Positions 1-8,707 of a DNA stretch of 64,000 nucleotides are shown one piece after another. The stretch spans positions 62,001-126,000 of the forward strand of contig NZ_CACSKD010000016.1 of NCBI RefSeq assembly GCF_902706285.1, read 5' to 3'. This DNA is from Rhizobium sp. 18055 (GTDB lineage: Bacteria > Pseudomonadota > Alphaproteobacteria > Rhizobiales > Rhizobiaceae). The notes beneath the pieces are model-generated. The model saw nothing but the letters and a program-made list of their open reading frames with translations, ran no database searches and was not told the DNA's origin. A program made the position numbers and the translations under genes. Every line of letters starts with the position of its first letter. Position 1 is the first letter of the stretch.

Positions 1-1443
1 CTGGTGACGCTGCCAAGGGTCGGTGGAGAGCGCGACGTGTCGCGGGCGACGGCGCTGTTCTGGTTCCGCCGCAGCGCCATCTTCATCATCTATTTCGTTT
101 TCGGCTGGGTATTGATCCAGCTGATGCTGCCGCTCGGTTTTTCCGGCGGGTCGCGCTATCTGGCCGCCTATACGCTGGGGCTTGGCCTGCTCGTGATCGC
201 CACCGAGGCGGTCTGGTCGCGCCCGGCCGAGAACGGACAGAAGAGCACGACCGCGTCCTGGCTGCTGACGATCTATTTCCTGACGCTCTGGCTGCTCTGG
301 GTGGCCGGGCTCAATCTGGTCCTGTGGGTGGGTATCTATCTGCTGCTGCTGCCGCGGGCGCTGCGCGTCGCGACACTTGCGGTGCGGTCGCTGCATCAGG
401 CGGAAGCGGGGTTCCTGGCCAAGCGCCGGATTGCCACGGTGCTGCTCGATCGTGGCGTGCGCGCGGCGATCATCACCGTTGCCGCGGTCTGGCTCGGTCG
501 CGTCCTCGGCTTTGCCGCGGACCGGATGGCGGCTGGCGATACCATGATCGATCGCATCGTTCGCGGCTCGATCGGCGGCATCGTCATCCTGTTGGCGGCC
601 GACCTGCTCTGGCATCTGGCGCGGGCCTATATCAATGGTCGCCTGGAGGATTCGCCGCTTGATACGGCCGCCAATGACGAGGAAAAGGCGCGCCGCGCGC
701 GGCTGCAGACGCTGCTGCCGATCTTCCGCAATATCCTTGCCGTCGTGATTGCCGTGATTGCGGTGCTGATGGTGCTGTCAGGGCTCGGCGTCGAGATCGG
801 GCCGCTGATCGCAGGTGCCGGCGTGGTCGGCGTTGCCGTCGGCTTCGGAGCGCAGACCATCGTCAAGGATGTGATCAGCGGCATGTTCTATCTCTGGGAC
901 GATGCTTTCCGGATCGGTGAATATATCGAGAGCGGCAGCCACAAGGGCGTCGTCGAAGCTTTCAGCCTGCGCTCGGTGCGCCTGCGCCACCATCGCGGAC
1001 CGCTGACCACCGTGCCGTTCGGCGAGCTTGGCGCGGTGAAGAACCTCAACCGCGACTGGACGATCGACAAGATCACGCTCAACGTTACCTACAACACCGA
1101 TCTGGTGCTGGCCAAGAAGGTGATCAAGCAGATCGGCCAGCAGTTGCTCGACAATCCCGACTATGCGCCTCACATCATCGAGACGCTGAAGATGAAGGGG
1201 GTCGAGCAGTTCGGCGAGTTCGCCATCGTCATCCGGCTGGCGATGATGACCAAGCCGGGCGAGCAGTTCGTCATCCGGCGCAATGCGCTGGCGATGATCC
1301 GAACCGCCTTCAAGGAAAACGGCATCGAATTTGCCGTGCCGACGCTGCAGGTTTCCAGCGAGCATAGCGACGCGGATGCGAAAGCGGCGGCGGCGCGGTT
1401 TGCCGTGCAGAAGCATGATCCGGGCGCCGAACCTGCGGCTTAA
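1..1443 (+). CDS. MscS-family mechanosensitive ion channel, 5'-truncated by the window edge
   Basis: Tension-gated inner-membrane channel that would release solutes on osmotic downshock. The frame is open from the first base of the window, and the visible part starts in hydrophobic helices with no convincing start site, so the true start is probably upstream. About 480 residues are visible: several membrane helices over roughly residues 20-300, then the conserved MscS pore and beta-domain near residues 265-320, with the signatures GVAVGFGAQTIVKDVISG and DDAFRIGEYIE. A soluble C-terminal domain ending in an Ala-rich tail follows. The G/A-rich pore helix is typical of the family. The exact subfamily (YbdG/YnaI-like or larger) cannot be set without the N-terminus. 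It is followed by a 245-bp non-coding gap before lpiA. Confidence 0.88.
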   Translation: MVTLPRVGGERDVSRATALFWFRRSAIFIIYFVFGWVLIQLMLPLGFSGGSRYLAAYTLGLGLLVIATEAVWSRPAENGQKSTTASWLLTIYFLTLWLLWVAGLNLVLWVGIYLLLLPRALRVATLAVRSLHQAEAGFLAKRRIATVLLDRGVRAAIITVAAVWLGRVLGFAADRMAAGDTMIDRIVRGSIGGIVILLAADLLWHLARAYINGRLEDSPLDTAANDEEKARRARLQTLLPIFRNILAVVIAVIAVLMVLSGLGVEIGPLIAGAGVVGVAVGFGAQTIVKDVISGMFYLWDDAFRIGEYIESGSHKGVVEAFSLRSVRLRHHRGPLTTVPFGELGAVKNLNRDWTIDKITLNVTYNTDLVLAKKVIKQIGQQLLDNPDYAPHIIETLKMKGVEQFGEFAIVIRLAMMTKPGEQFVIRRNALAMIRTAFKENGIEFAVPTLQVSSEHSDADAKAAAARFAVQKHDPGAEPAA

Positions 1444-1688
1444 GTCGGAAGGCGGAAGGGTTGCGGCGGCCATTGGCCGTCGTTGATCGCTGGCCCTGCC
1501 AAAATGCAATGCGCAAACCCAAGGTTCGCGCCAAAAATGCCCCAATTAAAGATGAAGCAGACGTCATCAAGCGGCGCTGGGGTAGCGTTGTCATGTATTC
1601 GGGGACTTGCGTTCAAGAAGTTACATGCCGGCTATGTTAGATGTTCAGAACATGATTCCCGCCCATATGAAGTTTACGACGGTAACAG

Positions 1689-4292
1689 ATGTCGAAGCAC
1701 GCCGATTTGGAAGAGATTGAAGTAATGGAAGAATCCGCGGTCGCCGGATTTTTCAGCCGATACCGGACCCATCTTGCGGCGGTGGCGACGCTCGCTGTTT
1801 TCTGCATGGTCGGTTTCGCGATCGAGCAGTTAACCACAGAGGTGCGCTACGACGACGTGGTGCAGGCGCTTGCCGATACCAAGGTCAGCTCGATCGTGCT
1901 TGCGCTGTTCTTCACGGCGCTGAGCTTTCTGGCGCTGGTGTTCTATGACGTCAACGCCATCGACTATATCGGCAAGAAGCTGCCGTTTCCGCAAGTTGCG
2001 CTGACCGCGTTCAGCGCTTATGCGGTCGGCAACACTGCCGGTTTCGGCGCGCTCAGCGGCGGCGCCATTCGCTATCGTGCCTATTCCAGGCTCGGCCTGA
2101 CGCCCGAGGATATCGGCCGCGTCATCGCCTTCGTCACGGTTGCCTTCGGTCTCGGCCTTGCCGGCGTCGGCTCGATCGCATTGTTGGCGATTGCCGATGA
2201 AATTGCGCCACTGATCAGCGTCAGCAGCTGGGTTCTGCGCCTCGTCGGCGGCGCGATCGTGCTGGTGCTGGCTGCCGGCGTGGTGCTTGGCCGCAATGGC
2301 CGCTCGGTCAGTGTCGGCCGGTTCTCGGTCCGTCTACCGGATTCGGCCACATGGTCGCGGCAGTTCCTGGTCGCCGCCTTCGATATCGCAGCCTCTGCCA
2401 CGGTGCTCTACGTGCTGCTGCCGCAGACGGCGATCAGCTGGCCCGTATTCCTGGCGGTCTACGCGATCGCGGTCGGTCTCGGCGTTCTCAGCCATGTGCC
2501 GGCCGGTCTCGGCGTGTTTGAAACGGTGATCATCGCGGCCCTCGGAAGTGCGGTGAATATCGATGCGGTGCTCGGGTCGCTGGTGCTCTATCGCCTGATC
2601 TATCATGTCGTGCCGCTGCTGCTCGCTGTCCTTGCCGTCTCCGCGACCGAGCTTCGCCGTTTTGCCGACCATCCTGTCGCGTCGGGCTTCCGCCGGATCG
2701 GCATAAGGTTGATGCCGCAGCTGCTGTCGACGCTGGCGCTTCTGCTCGGCGTCATGCTGATCTTTTCGAGCGTCACGCCGACGCCGGATTCCAACCTGGA
2801 ATTCCTGTCCAACTACCTGCCGTTGCCGATCGTCGAGGGCGCGCATTTTCTTTCCAGCCTTGCCGGCCTGGCGCTGGTGGTGGCCGCGCGCGGTCTTGGC
2901 CAGAAGCTTGACGGCGCCTGGTGGATCTCGATCTTTTCCGCTGCCGCAGCGCTGATGCTATCGCTGCTGAAGGCGGTGGCGCTGGTCGAGGCGTCCTTCC
3001 TCGGCTTCCTGATCTTCGGCCTGTTCGTCAGTCGCCGGCTGTTTCGCCGCCGCGCCTCGCTTCTTGCCCAGACGCTGACGGCCTCGTGGCTGATGGCGAT
3101 TGCGGTGGTCTGCATCGGTGCCATCGTCATCCTGCTGTTCGTCTATCGCGACGTCGATTACAGCAACGAGCTCTGGTGGCAGTTCGAATTTGCCGAGGAG
3201 GCGCCGCGCGGTCTGCGCGCCGTGCTCGGCATCACCATCATCTCCACGGCGATTGCCGTGTTCAGCCTGCTGCGCCCGGCAACCGGCAAGCCGGAGCCTG
3301 CCTCCGAAGACGCGCTGGCGCGCGCGGTCGATATCGTCGAGAGACAGCGCTATGCCGACGCCAATCTGGTGCGCATGGGCGACAAGAGCGTGATGTTTTC
3401 GGAAAAGGGCGATGCCTTCATCATGTACGGCCGCCAGGGGCGCTCCTGGATCGCGCTGTTCGATCCGGTCGGTGATCGCAGCGCCATGCCGGAGCTTGTC
3501 TGGCGCTTCGTCGAGACGGCACGGGCTGCCGGCTGCCGCGCAGTGTTCTACCAGATCTCTCCGGCGCTGCTGTCGCACTGTGCCGATGCCGGCCTCAGGG
3601 CCTTCAAGCTCGGCGAGCTTGCAGTGTCTGATCTCGGGGCCTTCGAGATGAAGGGCGGCAAGTGGGCGAACCTGCGCCAGACCGCCAGCCGCGCCCAGCG
3701 CGACGGCCTGACGTTCGAGGTGATTGCGCCTGAAAACGTGCCCGGCGTGATGGACGAGCTCGCAGCTGTCTCCAATGCCTGGCTTGCCGATCATAATGCC
3801 AAGGAGAAGGGTTTCTCGCTTGGCGCCTTCGAGCCCGACTATATCCTCGCCCAGCCGGTGGGCATCCTGAAGCTCGAGGGCAAGATCGTTGCCTTTGCCA
3901 ACATCCTGATCACCGGCGCCAAGGACGAGGGGACCATCGACCTGATGCGCTTCTCGCCGGATGCGCCGAAGGGATCGATGGACTTCCTGTTCGTGCAGAT
4001 CATGGAGTATCTGCGCAACGAGGGTTTCTCGCATTTCAACCTCGGCATGGCGCCGCTTTCGGGCATGTCGAAGCGCGAGGCAGCCCCGGTCTGGGACCGC
4101 ATCGGCAGCACCGTGTTCGAGCACGGCGAGCGGTTCTACAACTTCAAGGGCCTTCGGGCCTTCAAGTCCAAGTTTCACCCGCAATGGCATCCGCGCTATC
4201 TTGCGGTATCCGGAGGAGGCAATCCGATGATCGCATTGATGGACGCAACGCTCCTGATCGGCGGCGGATTGAAAGGGGTCGTGAGGAAATGA
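1689..4292 (+). CDS. lpiA: Bifunctional lysyl-phosphatidylglycerol synthase/flippase (MprF/LpiA)
   Basis: Transfers lysine from Lys-tRNA to phosphatidylglycerol and flips the cationic lipid to the outer leaflet, which lowers surface charge and raises resistance to cationic peptides and acid. The 867 residues match the full-length family. The N-terminal ~520 residues form a chain of membrane helices (flippase domain, UPF0104-like). The C-terminal ~330 residues form the soluble synthase (DUF2156/GNAT-like) with segments such as FSEKGDAFIMYGRQGRSW and SHFNLGMAPLSGM. The start is uncertain: ATG 1689 has no clear ribosome-binding site, whereas ATG 1725 (12 codons in) follows GGAAGAG at a good spacing. 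The gene overlaps acvB at its stop. In Rhizobium tropici the same pair (lpiA-atvA) is acid-induced (family knowledge). Confidence 0.93.
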   Translation: MSKHADLEEIEVMEESAVAGFFSRYRTHLAAVATLAVFCMVGFAIEQLTTEVRYDDVVQALADTKVSSIVLALFFTALSFLALVFYDVNAIDYIGKKLPFPQVALTAFSAYAVGNTAGFGALSGGAIRYRAYSRLGLTPEDIGRVIAFVTVAFGLGLAGVGSIALLAIADEIAPLISVSSWVLRLVGGAIVLVLAAGVVLGRNGRSVSVGRFSVRLPDSATWSRQFLVAAFDIAASATVLYVLLPQTAISWPVFLAVYAIAVGLGVLSHVPAGLGVFETVIIAALGSAVNIDAVLGSLVLYRLIYHVVPLLLAVLAVSATELRRFADHPVASGFRRIGIRLMPQLLSTLALLLGVMLIFSSVTPTPDSNLEFLSNYLPLPIVEGAHFLSSLAGLALVVAARGLGQKLDGAWWISIFSAAAALMLSLLKAVALVEASFLGFLIFGLFVSRRLFRRRASLLAQTLTASWLMAIAVVCIGAIVILLFVYRDVDYSNELWWQFEFAEEAPRGLRAVLGITIISTAIAVFSLLRPATGKPEPASEDALARAVDIVERQRYADANLVRMGDKSVMFSEKGDAFIMYGRQGRSWIALFDPVGDRSAMPELVWRFVETARAAGCRAVFYQISPALLSHCADAGLRAFKLGELAVSDLGAFEMKGGKWANLRQTASRAQRDGLTFEVIAPENVPGVMDELAAVSNAWLADHNAKEKGFSLGAFEPDYILAQPVGILKLEGKIVAFANILITGAKDEGTIDLMRFSPDAPKGSMDFLFVQIMEYLRNEGFSHFNLGMAPLSGMSKREAAPVWDRIGSTVFEHGERFYNFKGLRAFKSKFHPQWHPRYLAVSGGGNPMIALMDATLLIGGGLKGVVRK

Positions 4293-5671
4293 TGAAAAGA
4301 TACCTACTGGCCGCCGCCTGCGCCTTGTCGCTGGCAGCACCTGCGGCCTATGCCGCAATCGAAACAACACAGACATTCGAAACCGGGCTCATTCCCTCGC
4401 CACACATCTTCCTTCCCGAAGGTGGCGTGAAGGGTGCGGTCATGCTGATTTCGGACGCCGCCGGCTGGGGCGACAATGAAAAGGCCGAGGCCGACAAGCT
4501 GGTTGCCGAGGGCAGCGTCGTGATCGGCGTCGATTTTCCGTCCTACATCGATGCGCTCCGGAAGTATGACGTCAGCGAGAATGACGGCTGCGTCTATCTG
4601 GTATCCGACATCGAGTCGCTCAGCCAGCAGGTGCAGCGCGCCGCCGGCAATAGCCCCTATCACCTGCCGATCATTGCCGGTGTCGGCGAGGGCGGGGCGC
4701 TGGCGCTGGCGATTGCGGCGCAGACGCCGGATGCCACCATCGGTCAGACGCTGGCGATCGACCCGCTCGCCGGCATTCCGCTGACTCAGGAACTCTGCAC
4801 GCCGGCCAAGAAGCAGACCGTCGGCGACCGGATGATCTACGGCCTCAGCGATATCGCCCTGCCGAACCCTGTCATCGCCGCCTTCACCGCGGCTGCCAGC
4901 AAGGACGGTCGCGCGCATGTGGACGAGCTGAAGAAGGCGCACTCCGACATCGATATCCGCGATGCCAGCGACGATGCGCAGACCACGCTCAGCGACACGC
5001 TCGACGAGCTGGTCGCCGCATCGGCTGCCGCCGACAATCCGCTTGGCCTGCCGCTCACCATCCTTGACGCCAAGCCTGCCTTCGACACGATGGCGGTGAT
5101 CTACTCGGGCGATGGCGGCTGGCGTGATATCGACAAGGAAGTCGGGGCAGCGCTGCAGAAGCAGGGCATTCCTGTCGTCGGCATCGACTCGCTCCACTAC
5201 TTCTGGTCGGAGCGCAAGCCGCAGGAAACGGCCGACGATCTCGGCCGGATCATCGAGCTCTACCGCAAGCAGTGGAAGGTCAAGCATGTGCTTCTGGTCG
5301 GCTATTCCTTCGGTGCCGACGTGGTGCCGGCTGCGTTCACCAAGCTGAAGGCGGCGCCGAAGAGCGCGGTCGCGCAGATTTCGCTGCTGTCGCTGTCGCA
5401 TGAGGTCGATTACCAGATCTCGGTGATGGGCTGGCTCGGCGCCAAGACCGAAGGAGCAGGCGGCGATCCGGTCAACGACCTGAAGACCGTCGATCCGAAG
5501 CTCGTGCAGTGCATCTATGGCAAGGAAGACGACGACGAAGTTGCTTGTCCCGACCTGAAGGACAGCGGCGTCCAGGTCATCGCGCTCGCCGGAGATCATC
5601 ACTTCGACGAGAATTACGAGCTTCTGACCAAGACCATCGTCGATGGGTTGAAGTCGCGGCTGCAGGACTGA
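4292..5671 (+). CDS. acvB: AcvB/VirJ-family periplasmic protein, putative lysyl-PG hydrolase
   Basis: Exported alpha/beta-hydrolase-like protein of 459 residues. A Sec signal peptide (MKRYLLAAACALSLAAPAAYA) is followed by an N-terminal AcvB domain and a C-terminal VirJ-like domain carrying the nucleophile-elbow motif GYSFGAD (Ser about residue 338). Two adjacent ATGs (4289 and 4292) overlap the lpiA stop and sit just after GAGGAA; the second gives better spacing. In Agrobacterium AcvB is needed for virulence and has been shown to hydrolyse lysyl-phosphatidylglycerol (family knowledge). The translational coupling to lpiA fits a make-and-remove pair controlling lysyl-PG level (inference). A chain of Asp/Glu residues and a CxxxxDDDEVAC stretch near residue 410 are visible. 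Confidence 0.9.
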   Translation: MKRYLLAAACALSLAAPAAYAAIETTQTFETGLIPSPHIFLPEGGVKGAVMLISDAAGWGDNEKAEADKLVAEGSVVIGVDFPSYIDALRKYDVSENDGCVYLVSDIESLSQQVQRAAGNSPYHLPIIAGVGEGGALALAIAAQTPDATIGQTLAIDPLAGIPLTQELCTPAKKQTVGDRMIYGLSDIALPNPVIAAFTAAASKDGRAHVDELKKAHSDIDIRDASDDAQTTLSDTLDELVAASAAADNPLGLPLTILDAKPAFDTMAVIYSGDGGWRDIDKEVGAALQKQGIPVVGIDSLHYFWSERKPQETADDLGRIIELYRKQWKVKHVLLVGYSFGADVVPAAFTKLKAAPKSAVAQISLLSLSHEVDYQISVMGWLGAKTEGAGGDPVNDLKTVDPKLVQCIYGKEDDDEVACPDLKDSGVQVIALAGDHHFDENYELLTKTIVDGLKSRLQD

Positions 5672-5674
5672 CGC

Positions 5675-6238
5675 TCAGCGCATCAGCTTGTCTTCGCTCC
5701 ATCCGAGGGCGGCGAGTTCGTCGCCCCGGAATTTTGCGTCGTCGGCGACGATGAACTCATCGAGTTGTGGCGGCTTGACGCTGGTGCCCGCCAGCATCGC
5801 ATGCACCTGTCCGCGGTGATGGGTCTGGTGCTGGAACAGATGCGCAAGCACATCTTCCATCCGCTCCTGCTGGATACGGTCGGCGCGGTGAATGTCGATA
5901 GTGGCGACGAGCTTTTCAGGCGACAGCGCCTCGCAGAGCGTCACCAATCTTGCATCGACCACGGCCTGTTCCGTGGTCAGCGTAATGATATCAGGGCAGG
6001 GCTGCTCGATCTCCCAGGCTTTGGCCCCGAGCGACCCGCCCTCCAACGCATCCACATAGAACCAGTCGACCGTCAGGATATGGTTCAGCGTCGCGCAGAT
6101 CGACGGGAAGAAACTGACGCGGGTGGCGTCGAACTCGCCGGGTTGCAGCAGGCCGCAGGCGGTGTGCAGGCGCAGATTGGCGAGCGCGTTGTTATAGGCG
6201 AGCTTGCGGAAGGACCGGCAGGGGTCGAAGCTTGGCAT
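5675..6238 (-). CDS. DinB/YfiT-family putative metal-dependent protein
   Basis: Four-helix-bundle DinB-superfamily protein of 187 residues, a family that includes bacillithiol and mycothiol transferases and many proteins of unknown role. The three metal-ligand histidines expected of the family are visible: one in the N-terminal half (TLNHILTVDWFY) and two in the late HxxxH-type segment HLFQHQTHHRGQVH. The start is fixed by a strong AGGAGGAGA ribosome-binding site just upstream. It ends 4 bp from the acvB stop in convergent orientation, so the two genes share no spacer for separate terminators. Substrate unknown. Confidence 0.82.
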   Translation of the reverse strand: MPSFDPCRSFRKLAYNNALANLRLHTACGLLQPGEFDATRVSFFPSICATLNHILTVDWFYVDALEGGSLGAKAWEIEQPCPDIITLTTEQAVVDARLVTLCEALSPEKLVATIDIHRADRIQQERMEDVLAHLFQHQTHHRGQVHAMLAGTSVKPPQLDEFIVADDAKFRGDELAALGWSEDKLMR

Positions 6239-6277
6239 GGGATGTCTCCTCCTCGTCTTTCGTGACCAGCGCCCGGC

Positions 6278-7318
6278 TCAATCGTCCTGCTGGAACAGGC
6301 GGAACTGCGCGGCTTCCAGATCCTTCGGCGGCTGCATGCCGAGATGCTTCCAGGCGGTGGCAGTCAGGACGCGGCCGCGCGGGGTGCGCTGGATAAAGCC
6401 CTGCTGGATCATGTAGGGCTCGATGATGTCCTCGATCGCATCGCGCGGTTCCGACAGGCCGGCGGCGATGGTCTCGATACCGACGGGCCCGCCGCCGAAA
6501 TTGACGGCGATCATGTTGAGGTAGCGCTTGTCGAGCTGGTCGAGGCCGAGATTATCGACCAAGAGGCGGGTCAGCGCCTCGTCGGCGATCTCGCGGGTGA
6601 CGGCCTCGGCCCTGGCGACCTCGGCGAAATCGCGCACGCGGCGCAACAGGCGTCCGGCGATGCGTGGAGTACCACGGGCGCGGCGGGCGATCTCGCGGGC
6701 CCCTTCATCGGTCATCGGCAGGCCCATCAACCTCGCGCCACGGCGCACGATCAATTCCAGTTCCTCGACGGTGTAGAAGGAGAGGCGCACCGGGATGCCG
6801 AAACGGTCGCGCAGTGGCGTCGTCAGCAGGCCGATGCGGGTGGTGGCGGCGACCAGGGTGAATTTCGACAGGTCGATCTTCACCGAGCGTGCCGCCGGGC
6901 CTTCGCCGATGATCAGGTCGAGCTGGAAGTCTTCCATCGCCGGGTAGAGGATTTCCTCGACGGCCGGGCTGAGGCGGTGGATTTCGTCGATGAACAACAC
7001 GTCGCGCTCTTCGAGATTGGTGAGCAGCGCGGCCAGATCGCCGGCCTTGGCGATGACAGGGCCTGATGTCGAGCGGAAATTGACGCCGAGTTCCTTGGCC
7101 ATGATCTGCGCCAGGGTGGTCTTGCCGAGGCCGGGCGGACCGACGAAGAGGACGTGATCGAGCGCTTCGCCGCGGTTCTTCGCCGCCTCGATGAAGATCT
7201 TCAGATTGGCGCGGGCTTCGGCCTGGCCGGTGAAGTCGTCCAGCGTCTGCGGCCGCAGCGTCATGTCGAGGTCTTCGCCGCGCTTTTCCGGGGTGATCAG
7301 GCGGGCTGGGTCGGTCAT
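6278..7318 (-). CDS. ruvB: Holliday junction branch-migration ATPase RuvB
   Basis: Hexameric AAA+ motor that, with RuvA, drives branch migration of Holliday junctions. The 346 residues are full length. Walker A GPPGLGKT lies at residues 60-67 and Walker B VLFIDEIHRL follows. The sensor/arginine-finger region (ATTRIGLLTTPLRDRFG) and the winged-helix DNA-binding C-terminus (QGFIQRTPRGRVLTATAW) are intact. Its start codon overlaps the stop of the upstream PIN-toxin gene by 4 bp, so ruvB looks translationally coupled to a toxin gene rather than to ruvA, which is the usual neighbour. Confidence 0.97.
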   Translation of the reverse strand: MTDPARLITPEKRGEDLDMTLRPQTLDDFTGQAEARANLKIFIEAAKNRGEALDHVLFVGPPGLGKTTLAQIMAKELGVNFRSTSGPVIAKAGDLAALLTNLEERDVLFIDEIHRLSPAVEEILYPAMEDFQLDLIIGEGPAARSVKIDLSKFTLVAATTRIGLLTTPLRDRFGIPVRLSFYTVEELELIVRRGARLMGLPMTDEGAREIARRARGTPRIAGRLLRRVRDFAEVARAEAVTREIADEALTRLLVDNLGLDQLDKRYLNMIAVNFGGGPVGIETIAAGLSEPRDAIEDIIEPYMIQQGFIQRTPRGRVLTATAWKHLGMQPPKDLEAAQFRLFQQDD

Positions 7319-7722
7319 GCGAGGAGTTCCATTCCGGGGACGCGCGAGGCGGCTTTTCTATCGAAGGTAAGGGTCTTGGCGCAACCGTCGAGACGGTTCA
7401 TTTCGCTGAGCAATACATCGGCGAAATCGACGTTGGTCATGCGGCAGAGATAGACTGCATTGCCGATCGCCTCGTAGGCAGCTACCTCGAATTCGCGGCG
7501 TTCCAGGATCGCCTGGATGAAATCGAGGATGCGATCTCTGGGATAGTGATACTTGCGGTTCAGCACCCAATAGGCCTCCAGAACGACAGAGACGTTGACG
7601 AAGAGGACACCGTCTACCTGAAGGCGCTTGAGGAGACTCGCGACGGCATCTGCCTGTGCGGCATCATCCGGAACGGCGATGCGTAGCAGGACGTTGGTGT
7701 CGATGCCGAGGCGTGCCGTCAT
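7315..7722 (-). CDS. PIN-domain (VapC-type) toxin, module 2, between ruvA and ruvB
   Basis: Predicted ribonuclease toxin of 135 residues. The PIN signature begins at once (LGIDTNVLLR, catalytic Asp8), with a mid-protein Glu in VVLEAYWVL and C-terminal acidic residues in NVDFADVLLSE and LTFDRKAASR. It is encoded directly after an AbrB-type antitoxin (4-bp overlap) and overlaps the ruvB start by 4 bp (ATGA at 7315-7318). The domain appears intact, so the toxin is probably active unless neutralised (inference). The closest named type would be VapC; PIN toxins typically cut tRNA or rRNA (family knowledge). Confidence 0.87.
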   Translation of the reverse strand: MTARLGIDTNVLLRIAVPDDAAQADAVASLLKRLQVDGVLFVNVSVVLEAYWVLNRKYHYPRDRILDFIQAILERREFEVAAYEAIGNAVYLCRMTNVDFADVLLSEMNRLDGCAKTLTFDRKAASRVPGMELLA

Positions 7723-7997
7723 GCACCACCGCTCTTTCGGGTCGCGTTTTCATAGCGTTCCACGGCGGCATCCATGACGACGTCATCGACACTGCGATCG
7801 GACAGCTGCGTGCCGGCTGGCGACGGACCCAGCACGTCGGACAGTTCACTGAGCGGTTTGTTGCGCGGGATCATGATCAATTCGCCATTTCGAACCCAAG
7901 CATAGCACTTGTCACCGGCTTTGACGTTCAGTTGGTCGCGCAGATCCTTGGGGATGGTCAACTGCCCCTTGGAGGTGATGGTGATGTTGAAACCCAT
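7719..7997 (-). CDS. AbrB/SpoVT-type antitoxin (VapB-like), module 2
   Basis: Antitoxin and autoregulator of 92 residues. The N-terminal ~45 residues are a swapped-hairpin AbrB domain (ITSKGQLTIPKDLRDQL, KAGDKCYAWVRNGELIMIP). The C-terminal half is acidic and probably unfolded until it binds the toxin. It overlaps the toxin start by 4 bp. The 69-bp gap to ruvA contains a near-perfect inverted repeat (8019-8044) that fits an operator bound by this protein, so the module probably has its own promoter besides any read-through from ruvA. Confidence 0.85.
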   Translation of the reverse strand: MGFNITITSKGQLTIPKDLRDQLNVKAGDKCYAWVRNGELIMIPRNKPLSELSDVLGPSPAGTQLSDRSVDDVVMDAAVERYENATRKSGGA

Positions 7998-8018
7998 GGC
8001 GCCGCTCCGTTTCGACCT

Positions 8019-8044
8019 GCCTTACAATTCCACAATAGTAAGGC
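8019..8044. promoter_or_regulatory. Inverted repeat, likely operator of TA module 2
   Basis: The arms GCCTTACAATT and AATAGTAAGGC match at 10 of 11 positions around a 4-bp centre (CCAC). The repeat lies 22 bp upstream of the antitoxin start, in the short ruvA-antitoxin spacer. AbrB-type antitoxins bind such palindromes to repress their own operon (family knowledge); binding here is inference. Confidence 0.55.
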
Positions 8045-8066
8045 GCCGCCGCCTTGGCAAGACTGC

Positions 8067-8684
8067 CTATCGCGACAGTTCCTTCAACCCCAATCGGATC
8101 AGCTTGGCGCTGTCGGGGGCATCTCCTGCGGTCTTCATCGCCGCAGCCACCGCGTTGGCCGCCTGGTCCCTGGAGTATCCGAGATTGGTCAGCGCCGAGA
8201 CCGCGTCCGCCACCGGGGCCGAGGCGACGCCTTCGCCGAGTTCCTGCTTGAGGCCGATATTCGCGGATGCTTCGCCGGCGAAGGCCGGGGCCTTGTTCTT
8301 CAACTCAGTGACGATGCGTACCGCGACCTTCGGGCCGACGCCGTTGGCGCGCGAGATGGACGTCTTGTCCTGCAGGGCGATGGCGTTGGCGAGTTCGCCG
8401 GGTGTCAGCGTCGAGAGAATGGCAAGCGCCACCTTGGCGCCGACGCCCTGGACGCTTTGCAGCAGGTTGAACCAGTCGCGTTCCAGCGCCGTCATGAAGC
8501 CGAAGAGTTTTAACTGATCTTCGCGCACATAAGTCTCGATGAACAGGATGCAGGCCTCGCCGACCGAGCCGATCCGCGACAGGGTGCGGGCCGAGCAGAA
8601 GGCGACGTAGCAGACGCCATGGACGTCGACGAGCACATAGTCGTCGCCGATTTCGTCGATGGTGCCTTTGAGCTTGCCGATCAT
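8067..8684 (-). CDS. ruvA: Holliday junction DNA-binding protein RuvA
   Basis: Tetrameric junction-recognition subunit of the RuvAB motor, 205 residues (usual size). It begins MIGKLKGTIDEIGDDYVLVD (OB-fold), contains the helix-hairpin-helix segments QSVQGVGAKVALAIL and ANGVGPKVAVRIV, and ends with the small C-terminal domain that contacts RuvB. The ATG at 8684 was chosen because it aligns with the universal RuvA N-terminus; the frame stays open far upstream but that part is not RuvA-like. It is flanked by two TA modules instead of adjoining ruvC and ruvB directly. Confidence 0.96.
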   Translation of the reverse strand: MIGKLKGTIDEIGDDYVLVDVHGVCYVAFCSARTLSRIGSVGEACILFIETYVREDQLKLFGFMTALERDWFNLLQSVQGVGAKVALAILSTLTPGELANAIALQDKTSISRANGVGPKVAVRIVTELKNKAPAFAGEASANIGLKQELGEGVASAPVADAVSALTNLGYSRDQAANAVAAAMKTAGDAPDSAKLIRLGLKELSR

Positions 8685-8707
8685 GAATGAGGTCCGCCGC
8701 GTGAATG

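Noticed and set aside
2958..4376. Long minus-strand frame across lpiA
   Set aside because: A shadow frame caused by high GC at third codon positions; lpiA is clear on the plus strand.
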